From Gentiana macrophylla (lineage: Eukaryota > Streptophyta > Magnoliopsida > Gentianales > Gentianaceae), in contig JAOBSW010000100.1 in assembly GCA_026214975.1 (NCBI GenBank), positions 248,001-312,000 on the forward strand: a DNA stretch of 64,000 nucleotides, read 5' to 3'. The position numbers and the translations under genes were made by a program. Below are positions 19,764 to 32,298 of the stretch, in pieces. The notes under the pieces are model-generated. The model saw nothing but the letters and a program-made list of their open reading frames with translations. It searched no databases and was not told the DNA's origin. Position 1 is the stretch's first letter, and every line of letters starts with the position of its first letter.

Positions 19764-20274
19764 TGTAAAGTCCCAAATTGGTAAAGTCGTAGAATGCTTA
19801 CCCCCATATAAGTGTGAGACATAAATGTCTTGTCAACTTGGGTTAGCCCTTTTAGACCAAGCAAGGACGGCGGTCTAAGAAGTTGACCGGACATTCATGA
19901 CTCATTTAGTGTTATTAGGTCCGGGGTCTAGGGGCGTTACAGAATGGTATTCAGAACCGACTATGAGACGGAACTATGCATTGCACCGTACATGAAGACG
20001 GTGTAAGAATGACCTCTAGTTACCTCTGGTAGGGACGATCTAGGAACAATCTTGGCCATCCTGGTGAGGACGCCAGTCCCTTATAAGGGAGGAGAATAAA
20101 AATTCCCATATTGGTAAAGTAGTAGAATGCTTACCCCCATATAAGTGTGAGACATAAAGGTCTTGTCAACTCGGGTTAGACCTTTTAGAGAAAGCGATGA
20201 CGGCGGTCTAAGCAGTTGACCAGACATATATGAACTATTTAGTGCTACCAGGCCCGAGGTCTGTGGGTGTTACA
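19764..20274 (+). mobile_element. TRIM1, terminal-repeat retrotransposon in miniature
   Basis: Two 178-bp LTRs (19764-19941 and 20097-20274) begin TGTAAAGTCCC / TAAAAATTCCC and end GCGTTACA / GTGTTACA. They flank only 155 bp with a primer-site-like TGGTATTCAGAACC at 19945-19958 and a polypurine tract ATAAGGGAGGAGAA just before the second LTR. It has no coding capacity and depends on proteins of other elements. It starts four bases after the end of the right LTR of D. No clear target duplication was found (left AGTAA, right ACATT). A sister copy, TRIM2, lies at 34481-35004. Confidence 0.9.
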
Positions 20275-20828
20275 ACATTCTATTCATTATCAAAGATATG
20301 TAGATTTTTATGATCATCAAAGTCAACATCAAGATCATCCCAGTTTATTTTTTCTTCGAATACCTCAACATCATCATCCTATTTTATTTTTTCTTCAACA
20401 ACTTCCCCATCATCATCATAGATGGGTGGGTTGTCGTTATCATCATATTCATAAAAAAAGATGTGATATTTTTCAATGAAAATATCATTATTAGAAGACC
20501 CGGTCAAATTCATTTTGACATCTAGGTCTCTATGACGATTTTTCGACCACTATGCTTCGGATATTGAGCATGGTTGTGATATGAGTTTTTGGAATTGATA
20601 TCAAAATTAGAATGATACCTTTTTGATTACGAGTTCCTCAAGTTCTCGGTTTAACTCTGCTATTATCTGCTGCAAGTATTTTCTCATCCAACGTGGGTCG
20701 ACGAGATCGCGATTCTTGTAGACTTTCTTAGCCAAAACTTGTCCACGAACATGACCACCATAACCACCAGGAATTAGAAACTAATGATAACTCTCGGCCC
20801 AAGAACGTAGGGATGCTCTGATACTAAT
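20275..20828 (-). pseudogene. Leader and gag-like start of element C
   Basis: Next to the 5' LTR the minus strand carries leader sequence, then a frame with GQVLAKKVYKNRDLVDPRWMRKYLQ and an acidic stretch (repeated VEEKI and DDD blocks around 20300-20430). This looks like the N-terminal part of a small gag-like protein with a predicted helical segment. Stops interrupt it. The plus-strand His- and Ile-rich ORFs at 20267-20525 are antisense shadows. Confidence 0.4.
20815..20826 (-). promoter_or_regulatory. Primer binding site, element C
   Basis: On the minus strand TAGTATCAGAGC follows the LTR after two bases; one base differs from TGGTATCAGAGC. It fixes the orientation of C. Confidence 0.85.
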
Positions 20829-21171
20829 TGACGTCAGAGGTGTATCAGAGAATAACACAGGGAAGAATGCAAGAGAATAAAACCATAAAAACAAAGAAAT
20901 ATCTTTGAAATATGTTATATTATATCAAATTCAACTCCCTTTACCAAGTCCACAAGCCGGACTTTTATAGCTGCGTGAATACAATACTTGCTAAAAATAG
21001 AAAAAACACAATTTATTACCGGTATTAATCAGGCGTAAGTCAAGTTCCCTTGATTATGCCGTGTGCTATAAAATGAATTTAATAGTTTCCTTATTTTATT
21101 TTTACTAATACTATTTAAAAGACTACAATAAATAACATAAACAAAAGTAAATCTCGGATTCTCCTCCATCA
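20829..21171 (-). repeat. 5' LTR of element C
   Basis: Direct 343-bp copy of 9094-9436. Its right neighbour AATAG (21172-21176) is the target duplication inside the RNase H of B. Confidence 0.9.
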
Positions 21172-21176
21172 AATAG

Positions 21177-22962
21177 CGGCAGACGAACGAGATACAATAG
21201 GCTGTTTTTTTGGTCTTCCATGAGATAGGAGAACGGCCCAAAAATACCAAGTAGCCAGTAACAGAACGCCGAGTCAAGAGGAAAGCAGCCCAATCACTAT
21301 CACAGAAAGCCGTAAAGGATAAATTATCCACATGACGTAGCAGAATGCCCTGGCCATGACTTCCTTTCAAAAAATGTAAAATACGAATCGCAGCATCCCA
21401 ATGCGGTATCCTAGGATCACTAAAAAATTGGGCCAGAGTGTGCACCGTATATCTCAACTCAGGACGGGTAACGGACAAATAAACCAAGCGCCCCACAAGA
21501 CGACGATACTGATCCAGATGCACCAACGGCTGACCCGTAGCGGAGGCGAGGCGATGATTCTGCTCCATAGGTGTATCAATGGGTTTACAAACCAACATGC
21601 CAGCCTTAGTCAAAATGTCCAATGCCTATTTTCATTGAGATAGAAATGTGCCGTCGGGGCGACAGGCTACTTCAATGCCGAGAAAATATTCCGGAGGCCC
21701 AAATCCTTCATATGTAAACAAGAGATCAAATACTGTTTGATGCGAACAAGGGCATGATGTGAAGAGCCTGCAATAATCAAGTCATCGACATAAACCATAA
21801 CGTGGAGGAAAACACCATCCTGAATATAACTGAACAACAAGTACTCCGCGTACGATTGTACAAAACCAAAATTCTTCAACGCAGCAGAAAACTTGGCAAA
21901 CCATTGCCGAGGAGCCTGTTTCAAGTTTCAACCCCTAGAGATATTTACATAATCGGCAAACCGTGCCAGGAGAGAAAGCACAATATCTAGGAAGAAGTTG
22001 CATGTAAACTTCCTCGGTCAAATCACCATGCATGAACGCGTTATGGACGTCCATATGATGTAATTCCTAATGCCGCCGCCACTGATAAAAAAAATGAACC
22101 GTACCCATTTTGGCGACCGGAGAAAAGGTCTCATTATAGTCAATGCTTCAACCCGCCGATTCCCTTGAACAATGCGCCGAGCTTTAAAGCACTCCACGTC
22201 GCCAGTGGAGGTGTATTTAATTTTATACATCCAACCACAACCAATAGCACGTTTACCAGGCGGAAGAACTTCCAAAGACCAAGTTATATTGCATTCTAAA
22301 GCATCAATATCTTCTTACATGGCCCGACGCCACCCATGCAACTGAACAGCTTCACGAAAGGTAGCAGGATCTTTGCTTTTAGTAATAGCCGTCAAAAAAC
22401 ATTTGTGGCATGCATAAAAATTATTATAATCACCATAACAAGAAATGTCAATAGGTTTACCCGAGGAGCCAGAAGGAGAGGAGGAAGCAAGTGCAGTGGG
22501 GTCTAGTGGAGGAAGAACAACCGTATCCGTGACATAATCGTGAAGCTTCGTAGAAGGAATCCTGGTGCGATGACCGCCACCCAAAGGCTGTTCAAGAGAG
22601 GAGACCGGGCCACCCGGAGCATCAACCAGTATTTCCATATGCCCCATTCAATCCGAGGTCGGTGGGGAGGGGGAGTAACATCGGCCATAATCTGGGGATC
22701 TGAATCCTCAGTGACATAATCATCACCACCCTATAACAGTGGTTGACTAAAATAACGGTACCACTAAATACGGGCAGGGTTGGGTAAGGAGTCGACAAAC
22801 GGAAACTAATCCTCAAAAAATTCTACATCTCGACTATCAATAAAATCATGAGTGCCAAGATCATATAGACGCAAACCTTTTTTTTACCAAAAGGATACCC
22901 AACAAAAATACATCGGCGGGGAGCGAGAGGCAAACTTATCCATGTTATGCAGGACGGACCAC
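21177..22962 (-). pseudogene. Copia RT and N-terminal RNase H (element B)
   Basis: The minus strand carries, in order, the late integrase segment (CIFVGYPFGKK-like, GTHDFIDSRDVEFFED), then RT blocks (GKRAIGCGWMYKIK, KQAPRQWFAKFSAALKNFGF, VYVDDLIIAGSSH with the catalytic Asp pair intact), then RNase H (SVTRPELRYTVHTLAQF, AFCDSDWAAFLLTRRSVTGY, SWKTKK). RT copies element RNA into DNA in the particle. At least three frame changes and stops occur. RNase H continues at 9093 beyond element C. Length and order fit one Ty1/copia polyprotein. Confidence 0.9.
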
Positions 22963-22967
22963 AACAT

Positions 22968-24780
22968 TCTTTGGAATATGGAAACCGAATCGGATCCGAT
23001 CTCTAATTGGATCGTCGGATCGATTCACAAGACTGCACCGATCGAGACACTCGATCATTCATAGTGGAAGCTACGAATAAATTCTCATGCGAATTTTACC
23101 ACAATTCGATTCACATGATTAATTAATAACTACAAGACAGTTAGTAGATTTACCCAAACCAGAGAGAGATGAGAAATCGACGAAGAGGGAGAAGCCGTAG
23201 TCTTCCGGATTGTATCTCCAAGCGACGACTGGTGGACGTCGATCCTCGCCGTAGAACCTCATCGAATATGCACAAGAGAAACCCTAGTTTTTCTCCTTTT
23301 AATGACTAGAACAAGAAACTATTTTTTCTCTTCTTTTATTTGATATGTGGCACAAATTGTGATGTTAAATAGTGTTGGGAGGAACTCTCTTTATATAGGA
23401 AAATAACTAGTCAAGAGAGGGTTATCCTTTTCACACCACAATTACCTATTCCCACAAGGAAAAGATATTTGCCAAAAGATAAGAGATAATTCCGAAAAAA
23501 CCGATTCTGTTGCAGTTGCAAGAACACTACCAAAGTTTTTCAATCTCTTTATCTCTTTTCCATTAATTATCCAACAAATCGATAATTAATTAATTACACA
23601 TATGAGATAATCTAGAAAAATTTCTTCTCCCAATTTATCCATAATGTGGCGCCAACTTCATCATTAATTTAATAGAAAATGTCTTTTCTATTTACATATT
23701 ATTTACCAAAAAAATAATATTGCATATTCATTAAATAGACCAACTATTTAATTTGTTCTCGAGGTTCCATAAAACAAGAAAACACTCGCGTGTTAGGAGC
23801 CAACCCGGGGACCATGGAACTACAACCAGTAGCTACAATAAATTAAATAATATATTCATCGAACATAATATTTCTACTCAACTTATTAATTCCGGAATTA
23901 CGCCACCCTAAATCCGAAATTGAACTCTATCGATTATAGATATAACTTATTCTCAAAACGTCGAGTCAAGTCGATTCGATAAGTGTCCATTGATATAATC
24001 TTTACATATAAACTAACCCTCCATAGACTATCCGTAATGAAGCGGGAATATTTCCGTAAACCTTCTTCAATACATCTTATCCTTATTTACCATTAACCCA
24101 CTAGTGATCAATTAGTTCATAACCAATACGAACTCCGTGGAAGGAATGGATTACAAATAAGGGGATCGTCTTGCTACTTCCCGCAGGAAGGAATGGATTC
24201 CATATTTATGAGACACACACTACTCACTCATCCTAAAATAGTGCCAACATGAAAGTGATTCAGACCGCGCCTCTTAGCGATCCTTAACGAACACGTCAAA
24301 CCCTATCCTGAAACCAGTATGAGTATGCAATCACTTCAGGATTAAGGTTAATCCATATATGATCATCTTGTAATTCAATAAGATTTCTCAATCACGGAAT
24401 TATATGAGAAATACAGGTTAAATCGGTCCAGTCCTATATTACTACATCATATATAAATGCCCCGCTTAGACAACAAATATCGACGGTCCGGATAAGACGG
24501 TCACACCATAAAGTGTTCTGGGCGCATTAATGGTGGTTTAATCAATAAACCCCATACTTTGATTAACTTCACCAAGGACTAACATTTCAAGTGTATCACC
24601 ATAAACTTAATCCTCGCGTGCAACACACACTAAGTTATATGGCTACATATGATACGACTTAGGGTTTTCAGTAGTGTATTACTTATAAGCACGAAGCAAA
24701 TAATAAGATGAGAATAAATCTGTCATTTATTAATTATAAAAATAATTACATAAATTTTCTTTCGGGTGCTACTTCCAACA
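22968..24780 (-). repeat. Solo LTR L1 (long copia-type LTR) in element B
   Basis: An 1813-bp block splits the integrase of B. On the minus strand it starts TGTTGGAAGTAGC and ends TTCCAAAGA (expected ACA, one change). The target duplication is AACAT at 22963-22967 and 24781-24785. A minus-strand TATA (TATATAAA, plus 23391-23398) lies about 430 bp from the 3' end. No internal region is present, so it is the product of LTR-LTR recombination. Termini, length and TATA position resemble solo LTR L2, and its tail recurs at 4884-5070. Confidence 0.9.
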
Positions 24781-24785
24781 AACAT

Positions 24786-26173
24786 AGCATAGACAACAAA
24801 AAATCTGGATATGGTCATAAGATGGGGGCGGCCATAGAGACATTCGTAAGGGGTTTTACCACGGAGGACACGAGTAGGGGTTAGATTACTTAAGTGAACA
24901 ACAGTCAAAACACATTCTCCTCAAAAATATTTAGGCAATTTGGCTTGAAAACGTAAAGCTCGGGCAACATTGAAGATGTGTCTACGCTTACGTTCAACAC
25001 GGCCATCTTGTTGGGCAGTGTCAACCATGGATGTTTGGTGTAAAATACCATTGCTTTAAAAAAAGGAACGCAAGGTTAAAAATTCTTGACCATTATTACT
25101 GCGCAAGTCTTTATTTGTTTATTAAACTGAGTCACAACCATCACGTAGAAAGTTTGAATCAAGTGATGCTGGGAATAGTTGAATGGTCCACATAGCCAAT
25201 TTCAAAGGTGCTGGACTGATTTCCTCCCACGTTAGCTGCAAAGGCTCGGCCACCACCGCGTCCACTCCGACGACCACGCTTTAGAGCACGTCCATTCCGA
25301 CCACCATGCCCACCACCATGAGTGGGGCCAGTATACCAATCGGGGTAGCCAATAATCTTAAAACAGTGATCCTTATCATAGCAGGACCGACCACAATGCG
25401 TGTAGGTGCGAGAGAAACAGCCTTGGACGGCCTGTTCATGCTAGCTGCAAATCCGACCGCATCGGTGCGAGGTGATTCCCGGCCCTCGGACACCGTCTGC
25501 TTGCGTTTTCTGAAACGATCTTTGCGCGTGTGATATTTAGAGTGGGAAGTGGGTCCATCATCAACAACACCGAGACGCTGCTACCGAAACGTTTGGGATC
25601 AAGTCCTATACAAAAATGATAGAACATCTCATGTTCCTGTAATTTAATATAATCCGACGCCGCAGCATAGTTACACGCCGGAATCTTGAAGTATCCATCC
25701 AATTCATCTTGTAGATGACGAATTTCAGCATAATAAACCACATCAAACTAGTTTTGTTGCTTGCAATTGGCAATCTGGGATTTTAATTCGAAGATACGGG
25801 GGCCATTGCCAAGTGAGTAGTGATCACGAAGTTCGTCCCATAAATCTTTGACGTGATCGGAATAGCGAACGGTTGAACGAATATAGACATCGAGGGTATT
25901 GACAATCCAAGCCATCAACATGGAATTGATAGTACCTCATTGTTCAAAATCCAGATATTTCTCATCCGGTGCCTTGATAGTGCCATCAATAAAATCGAAC
26001 TTGTTTTTGTCTCGTAAATGGCTACGTAGAGAACGCGACCAATCTTCATAACTGTCACCCTTCAAGAGGGTTGGGCTGATGGCGGCACCGGTTCCTTCGC
26101 TAGGGTGAAGGTAATACGTCGAGAAAGGTTCATAACGAACCACCTTGCTGCCGGAATCTTCACCACCGGACAT
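24786..26173 (-). pseudogene. Copia gag and integrase (element B)
   Basis: The gag start (ATG at 26173, MSGGEDSGSKVVRYEPFSTYYLHPSE) leads to LLKGDSYEDWSRSLRSHLRDK, a typical copia gag opening. Further gag blocks lie at 25436-25741 (YHFCIGLDPKRFGS). A zinc-knuckle-like DKDHCFKIIGYPDW with a Gly/Arg-rich tail lies near 25260-25400. Integrase C-terminal blocks (LTVVHLSNLTPTRVLRGKTPYECLYGRPH) reach 24786, where L1 interrupts. Much of the integrase catalytic core between about 25000 and 25200 is short or damaged. Several stops occur. Confidence 0.85.
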
Positions 26174-26225
26174 GTTGTAGTCGAAGTAGTGTTTTTTTTG
26201 AATGATGCGAACAAACAAGAAAAGT

Positions 26226-26830
26226 GTTAAAACACATATGAGAAAGTTGTAGTTTAAGAAAGATAAAACAGAAGCAATGCAAACCTGAAGTATGGCGGAA
26301 ATTGATAAAACACAGAAACAAAGAGAACAGAGTGATTTAACATGGTTTACGGCTTTGTGCCGACTACTCCACGGACAGAAAATGAGATATTTATTATGCA
26401 CAAAGTTACAAGGTATTCCACACTCTTGTGAAAACACTCTTAAAAGACACACCTGCATTGATTACAACATTAGTATTTATAGGCACACATCCCAAACCCT
26501 AACCGTCAAAGTTCTTTGCCGGAATTGTCATAAATACCCCAGATTTGGACCCTAGCTCTAGCTGTTATCCACCAGATGAAAATCAGCTTCAAACTGACTT
26601 TCCAGACTTGTAACCAACTGCCCAGAAGTAGAACTCAGTTATACTCAGCAAAACTCAGCAGACCAATACTGATTGCTGACTTCAGAAGAAACTAAGTTGC
26701 ACTTCATCAAACTGACTTTCACAGAACTGAATATACTTAACTGAACTGACCATCAATATCAGTCTCAGTTTTTCAGATTAGTTCCACCAGTTCATTCATC
26801 AGTTTAGAGATCAAATCACCAAAACTGACA
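26226..26830 (-). repeat. 3' LTR of element A
   Basis: This 605-bp LTR is a direct copy of 32825-33408. The first LTR ORFs are not coding. It contains many CTGACT/CAGCAGA-type short repeats, as in the LTR of E. Confidence 0.92.
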
Positions 26831-26989
26831 AATCTCCACCTTGACTTGAACTCTCATTCATAGTTAACCAGATTGCATAATCAGAGTACTTGTACAAGAT
26901 GCATTCGTCAATGCCAGGATGTACAGTACCGGACTTCTGCTCAGATTCCACTCACTTGATCTGCCCTCAACTGTGTATCAATATTTTAG

Positions 26990-28600
26990 TTCACAAGCTT
27001 TGAATATTCATCAAGTCCAGACACAACTGAAACTTGCTCTGCTGAATTGGTTTAGTGAACATATCAGCAGGATTCTCCTTGGTGTTGATCTTTTTCACAA
27101 CAATCCTCTTCTCATTTCTCATAAGATGATATCTCACATCAATATGCTTGGTTCTATCATGATGAACCTGATTCTTAGCTAGACAAATTGCACTCAAACT
27201 GTCACAATAAATCTTAGCTTGATCCTGATGTAGCCCCAAATCACTGACTAGTCCCTTCAACCAGATACCTCCTTGGCTGCTTCAGTAAGAGCCATATACT
27301 CGGCTTGAAAGAGTTGATACAACCCATTGTTGTTCGAAAAGTTGTTTTCCAGCTGACAACTGAATTACCCAATGTGAAAATATAACCAGTCATTGATTTT
27401 ATACTGTTCTTATCACCTGCATAATCACCATCATAGTATCCTGTGATCAGTTCTTGAGTATCACCTCCATAAATGAGACCAACATCAGCTGTACCTCTAA
27501 GGTACTTGAATATTCTTCTCACAGCTTTCCAGTGTTCCTTTCCAGGTTGAGCCATAAACCTGTTGACAACACTGACTATCTGAGCCAGATCAGGCCTAGT
27601 GCACACAATGGCATACATCAGACTACCAATTGTACTAGTATAAGGAAATCTTGACATGTACTCCTTCTCCTCTACTGACTGTGAAGAACAAACTGATAAA
27701 TGAACATTTGATGCCATAGGAGTATCTATTGGCTTAGCAGCTGACATGCCGAACTTTGACAAAATCTTCTGTATATAGCCCTGCTGAGATAAAAATAGTT
27801 TCTTCTAACTTCTATCTCTCCAGATCTCTATCCTCAAAGTTTTCTTGGCTGCACCCAAATCCTTCATTTCAAACTTAGCACTGAGAAGGTCTTTCAGATA
27901 CTGAACATCAGACTTCTTTCTTGCAGAGATCAGCATGACATCCACATGTAGCACAAGATCGATGTATGTTCCATCTTCCAACTAACTGTTGTAAACACAA
28001 CAATCACAAGGACTTCTGCTGTAACCCAACTGGATCATGTAACTGTCAAACCTTTTATACCATTGTCTAGGATCCTGCTTCAGTCCATACAAGGACTTCT
28101 TCAACTTACACACAAAGTCTTCCTTACCAGGAACTTGGAAACCTTCCGGCCGAGTCATGTATATCTCTTTATCTATCTAACCATGTAGAAAAGCTGTCTT
28201 CACATCTAACTGCTCAAGTTCTTAGTCCTGCTGTGCTAGCATTGCTAGTAACACTCTGATCGAAGTATGTCTGACTACTGGTGAGAATTTGTCATCAAAG
28301 TCCACCCCTTCTTTCTGAATGATCCCTCTTGCAACCAAACATGCTTTATACTTAACTCCTTCTACCTCAGTTATCCCTTCCCTCATTTTGAAGATCCAAT
28401 TGCAACTAACAACTCTCCTATAAGTTGGATGTTTAACTAGATCCCAAGTCTGATTCTTCAGTAATGACTCCTTCTTGTCTCCTATGGCAGCAAGCCATTG
28501 AGATAATTCAGCACATGTCACTACTTCCCTGTAAGTAGAAGGTTCAAAACCATCCACTTCTTCTGCAACTTGACGTGCATATCCAACCATATCATCAAAC
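26990..28600 (-). pseudogene. Copia RT-RNase H (element A)
   Basis: Minus-strand frames give the RT start (NQTWDLVKHPTYRRVVSCNWIFKMR, YKACLVARGIIQKEGVDFDDKFSPVV), then GFQVPGKEDFVCKLKKSLYGLKQ. At the catalytic site LHVDVMLIS is found where YVDDMLI is expected, so the second catalytic Asp is lost. RNase H follows (STIGSLMYAIVCTRPDLA, GYYDGDYAGDKNSIKSMTGY, IYCDSLSAICLAKNQVHHDRTKHID) and ends KPIQQSKFQLCLDLMNIQSL. At least three stops or shifts are present (near 28220, 27990 and 27300). The protein is non-functional. Confidence 0.9.
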
Positions 28601-28885
28601 CCATACCTCTTGGGAGATACCCCAACATTGGATCTTCTAGCACTGCTGACAGCTATACTCTACTGACCCACGTTCTCAGTTTGACATCAACTGACATTTG
28701 CTCGGTGACCGGCTTGGATTGGGGCCGGTTCAATAACGGATCGATGAAAATGACTTGAATCAGTTGATTGTTGCATTCCAAGTGACTCCACCTGAAGCTC
28801 CACCTTACTGTTAGTTTTCTCAGTTTTAGAACTGGTTTCAGTTTTAGTTATCCCCCCCACAGATGAACTAAGCATAGAATGTTCA

Positions 28886-29929
28886 TCAAAAACCTATATC
28901 TCTACTGAGAATAACTCTGTTCTCTACTGATGACCTAGTTCTATAACCCTTAACTCCATCACCATACCCCACAAACACTCCTTTCTTGGTCTTTGGTTCC
29001 AGTTTCCCTTCACTGACAAGATAGTAAACTGTGGTTCCAAATACCGTTAGAACTGAGTAGTCAGCAGGCTTGCCTGACCATATCTCAACTGGTTTTTTGA
29101 GATTGATCCCTGTGTAAGGACTCCTATTGATTAAGTAGCAAGCTATGCTTGCAGCCTCTGCCCAAAATCTCCTTATCAAACCAGCATGATAGAGCATGCA
29201 TCTTGCTCTCTTCAGAAGAGTTTGATTCATTCTTTCAGCTACACCATTTTACTGAGGAGTATTCCTTACTGTATGATGTCCGAAAACACCCTCAGTTTTG
29301 CAAAATGTATCAAAATCAATCCTGTAGAATTCCAGACCATTATCTGTACGAAGCCTTTTGATCTTCTTCCCCAACTGATTTTCAACTAGAGCCTTCCATT
29401 GCATGAAGCTCTTGAATGCCTCACTTTTGTGTTTCATTATCACCACCCAAGTCATCCTTGGATATTCATCTGTGAATGACACCAAATATCTATGTCCACC
29501 CAATGACCCCACCTTTGATGGCCCCCAACAATCAGAATGAATGTAATCAAGTGATGACTTTGTGTTGTGTACCCCTTTTGATAACTTGTTCCTATGAAGC
29601 TTCCCAAACACACAATGCTCACAAAAGTCCAGATGCTTGACCTTACACTCCCCAAGAAGATCTTTTTGAGAAAGAACCTGCATCCCCTTTTCACCCATGT
29701 GACCCAGTCTTACGTGATACAGTTTTGTAAGTTGTGAATGATGAATATCAGCTGATGCCACAATAGCAGAACCAGCAACAGATGACCCTTGTAATATGTA
29801 TAGAGTCCCTTTCTTGACTCCCTTGAGAACCAAAACTGAGTTTTTATAGACACTCAGTACTCCACTTTCCCCCTTAAAACTGAATCCCCTGCTGTCCAAA
29901 GAAGTGAGAGATACCAAGTTTTTGGTCAT
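28886..29929 (-). pseudogene. Copia integrase (element A)
   Basis: A 226-codon frame holds the GAG-pre-integrase zinc site (HVRLGHMGEKGM...CEHCVFGK, an HHCC arrangement) and the first two catalytic acidic residues (YIHSDCWGP; RLRTDNGLEF). After an in-frame stop, the next 114-codon frame begins shortly after the third acidic residue (GVAERMNQTLLKRARCM) and continues through AEAASIACYLINRSP and KGVFVGYGDGVKGYR. The integrase would insert the DNA copy into chromosomes. One nonsense change (TAA before NGVAE) separates the two parts; otherwise the catalytic triad is intact. Confidence 0.92.
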
Positions 29930-30544
29930 CTGTGGAACATGTCTAACTTCACTATGTTTACAGAATCTTCCATCCTATGTCCTTAACTGAACTGAGCCGA
30001 TCCCAACTACCTTGCAGACCTTGCTGTTTGCCATTGATATATGACCACCATCTCTATGCTAATAACTTGAGAACCACTCTCTGTGAGGGAAAATATGAAA
30101 GGATGCCCAGAGTCCAGAATCCACACATCAGTTTGATGTGCTGACTCTCCTGCCACTAGAACCATATCCTCATCTGTGTCATGCTCACCGCTACACACAG
30201 CAATGTGTGCCAGAACTGTTCTCCTGCCGTTTCTTCCTCTTTGGAAAATTGGACTTCAAATGTCCCTGCTCCTTACAATAATTGCAAACATCTGTGGATT
30301 TAGGACCTTTGGACCTTGTCATTTTGGAATTCTTTTTCCTAGACTGACCATGCCTTATTCCACTGCTGTTACTGACTAATAGTCCAGCAGCCTGATTGTC
30401 TGCCCCAACTACCTTATGTCTCAGATCCCTGGAGTGTAAAGTTGACCTTACATCCTCTAAAGCAACTATATCCTTCCCAACTATAAAGGACTGCATAAAG
30501 TTCTAATAGGTTGCTGGTAATGAAACCAGCAAAATAAAAGCAGT
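29930..30544 (-). pseudogene. Copia zinc knuckle and protease (element A)
   Basis: The minus-strand frame 30191-30496 (MQSFIVGKDIVALEDVRSTL...) carries the nucleic-acid-binding knuckle CNYCKEQGHLKSNFP, in which the final Cys is Phe. The frame 30007-30198 carries WILDSGHPF, the aspartic protease active site (usually WILDSGCSFH). An in-frame stop (ATY*NF) lies just upstream of MQSF. Protease would cleave the polyprotein. The N-terminal gag lies beyond solo LTR N. Confidence 0.85.
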
Positions 30545-30549
30545 ATCTT

Positions 30550-32293
30550 TGATCGGGGTCAATCAGGTTATAATATACTTGACCACCATAAACCAATACT
30601 AGCAAGAGGACTAGGCCCATCGTAGTATAGCTATAGTGAACCAAGGTTGATCCCACAGGGAACCAATTGTGGATCATCTTATATACAAACAATTAATTAA
30701 ACATGTCAAGGACATAGAGGCGGTCTACGACCAACATAAGACAAGAAAGGTAAAGACACGACTCGACACAACGTAATTAACCTCCCCAATTATAGTCTTT
30801 ATCGTTTGGACCTAGATAATTTATATAATAAACTGAACTTATTAATCTGTCAACTGTTTGTATCTATCTTAGATTGGCTACGGGAGTCATCCTCTTTAAC
30901 TTGACTTAGCACCGGTAGAGTCACTAGATCACCGTGATATTGTTACGTGACTTCGCTTTTGGTGCCTCCATCTCATATAACTCACATGCTTACGACTCTA
31001 AGGATGCCGATATTAACCGCACACCTCATCTAGGCAACATTCCTATGGTTAGGCGTATTTCCTAAACGATCGCATCGTCTACGGCCCTATTAACAATTAC
31101 ACCTTGACGGTCTCATGTTAATCTACGATTTACGTATAACTAGGTGAGCTCAATTCCCAAATACAAAACCTACCTAGATCTCGCTGAAAGTCCCGCAAGA
31201 TCATTCATGAGCCAACCTATGAGCCCTATATTGGTATTTCCTAATCATACGCTAATTAAAACAGACGAGCAACGTAGCCGTAGCCATACCTACTGAGATG
31301 ATAAATTCTATTAAGTTAACCTAACCATAAAGACATGGCTATTTAACGGATGAACAAGGGGCTCGGTCGACCGAATGGTCTTTTTCCCCCAGATTACATC
31401 CCTGAACGTATCTCTCAACGTTTCATCATACACAACGGATTAAACAGTAATTCGTAAAGCATTCATATAAACTAACATAGATACGCATTAATTAAATCAA
31501 GTAGATTCATGAATAAATACTAAGTGTATGGCGTAGGTTATGGGATCCCCTGTAGACAAGGAGTCACCACATCCCTAATGTCATAGCCTAGATCTACATC
31601 ATCTAGCTATGATTAACTAATTCAAACGATAAAGCATAATTGGGAAATTAATTACTGAAAATAAAAAGACAGAAAATAAAGGCTTACATATTGAAGCCGC
31701 TAAATTGCTGGAAACCCTCAAATTATTCTACATTGTATCAAAGTTGTATTATGAATTGTAAGATTGAAGAAAGAATGAAGGGATGTATTGGTGTGTTTTA
31801 CAAATTTCGTGATTTGCCGCTTATATAGAGGTTGTAACCGACCTAGGGAGGATCTAGAAGATATACACGCAAAAATCCCATAAGTGACCGAACCGACACA
31901 CTCGGTCGACCGAATGATAGGGCTCGGTCGACCGAGCCCTTTTTCTGCACGTGTTAAACCTTTCTCTCGTCTATCTTGTTCCCCACTGCACGCTTGCGTG
32001 TTGATCTGATTAATCTTTCATTTAATGCTCCGATTTTCTTCCTCTATTATCTTGAGACCATTGATTGAATGACATTAATCCTCTCGATTTGTCGTGATCT
32101 ACAAAATAAACATTTATAGCACAATAAATCGGTCTTTTAATAATAAAAACAGCTAAATACCAAATATCATATTAATAATCACTTAACATTAAATAATAAA
32201 TATAAACGAGTGATTCAATATGAAATATACACTATTAATCTTGATTTAAGGATAATGTTGATGACATTTACGGGTATAATTTGACCGTCATCA
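30550..32293 (-). repeat. Solo LTR N (TGAT...ATCA type) in the gag of A
   Basis: This 1744-bp insertion begins TGATCGGGG and ends CGTCATCA, with target duplication ATCTT (30545-30549 and 32294-32298). A minus-strand TATA (TATATAA; plus 31821-31827) favours minus orientation. It is related to M: both share, in plus reading, ACTAGCAAGARNA...GTAGTATAG...TCAAGGTYGATYCCACA and AGGCGGTC(A/T)...GACCAACA. It carries perfect GC palindromes at 31363-31374, 31902-31913 and 31920-31939. No coding region is present. Confidence 0.88.
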
Positions 32294-32298
32294 ATCTT

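Larger units (their letters stand above)
9094..21171 (-). mobile_element. LTR element C, non-autonomous, inserted in element B
   Basis: Two LTRs of exactly 343 bp (9094-9436 and 20829-21171) begin TGACG and end CATCA. They are flanked by target duplications AATAG at 9089-9093 and 21172-21176. The primer site lies beside the right LTR on the minus strand, so the element reads right to left. Its own internal DNA (about 1.2 kb at the left and 0.55 kb at the right) holds only short acidic gag-like ORFs and no pol. The interior carries retroposon P, gypsy D and TRIM1. Confidence 0.9.

Noticed and set aside
20267..20525. His- and Ile-rich plus-strand ORFs
   Set aside because: They are antisense readings of the acidic (Asp/Glu codon-rich) gag-like stretch of element C.
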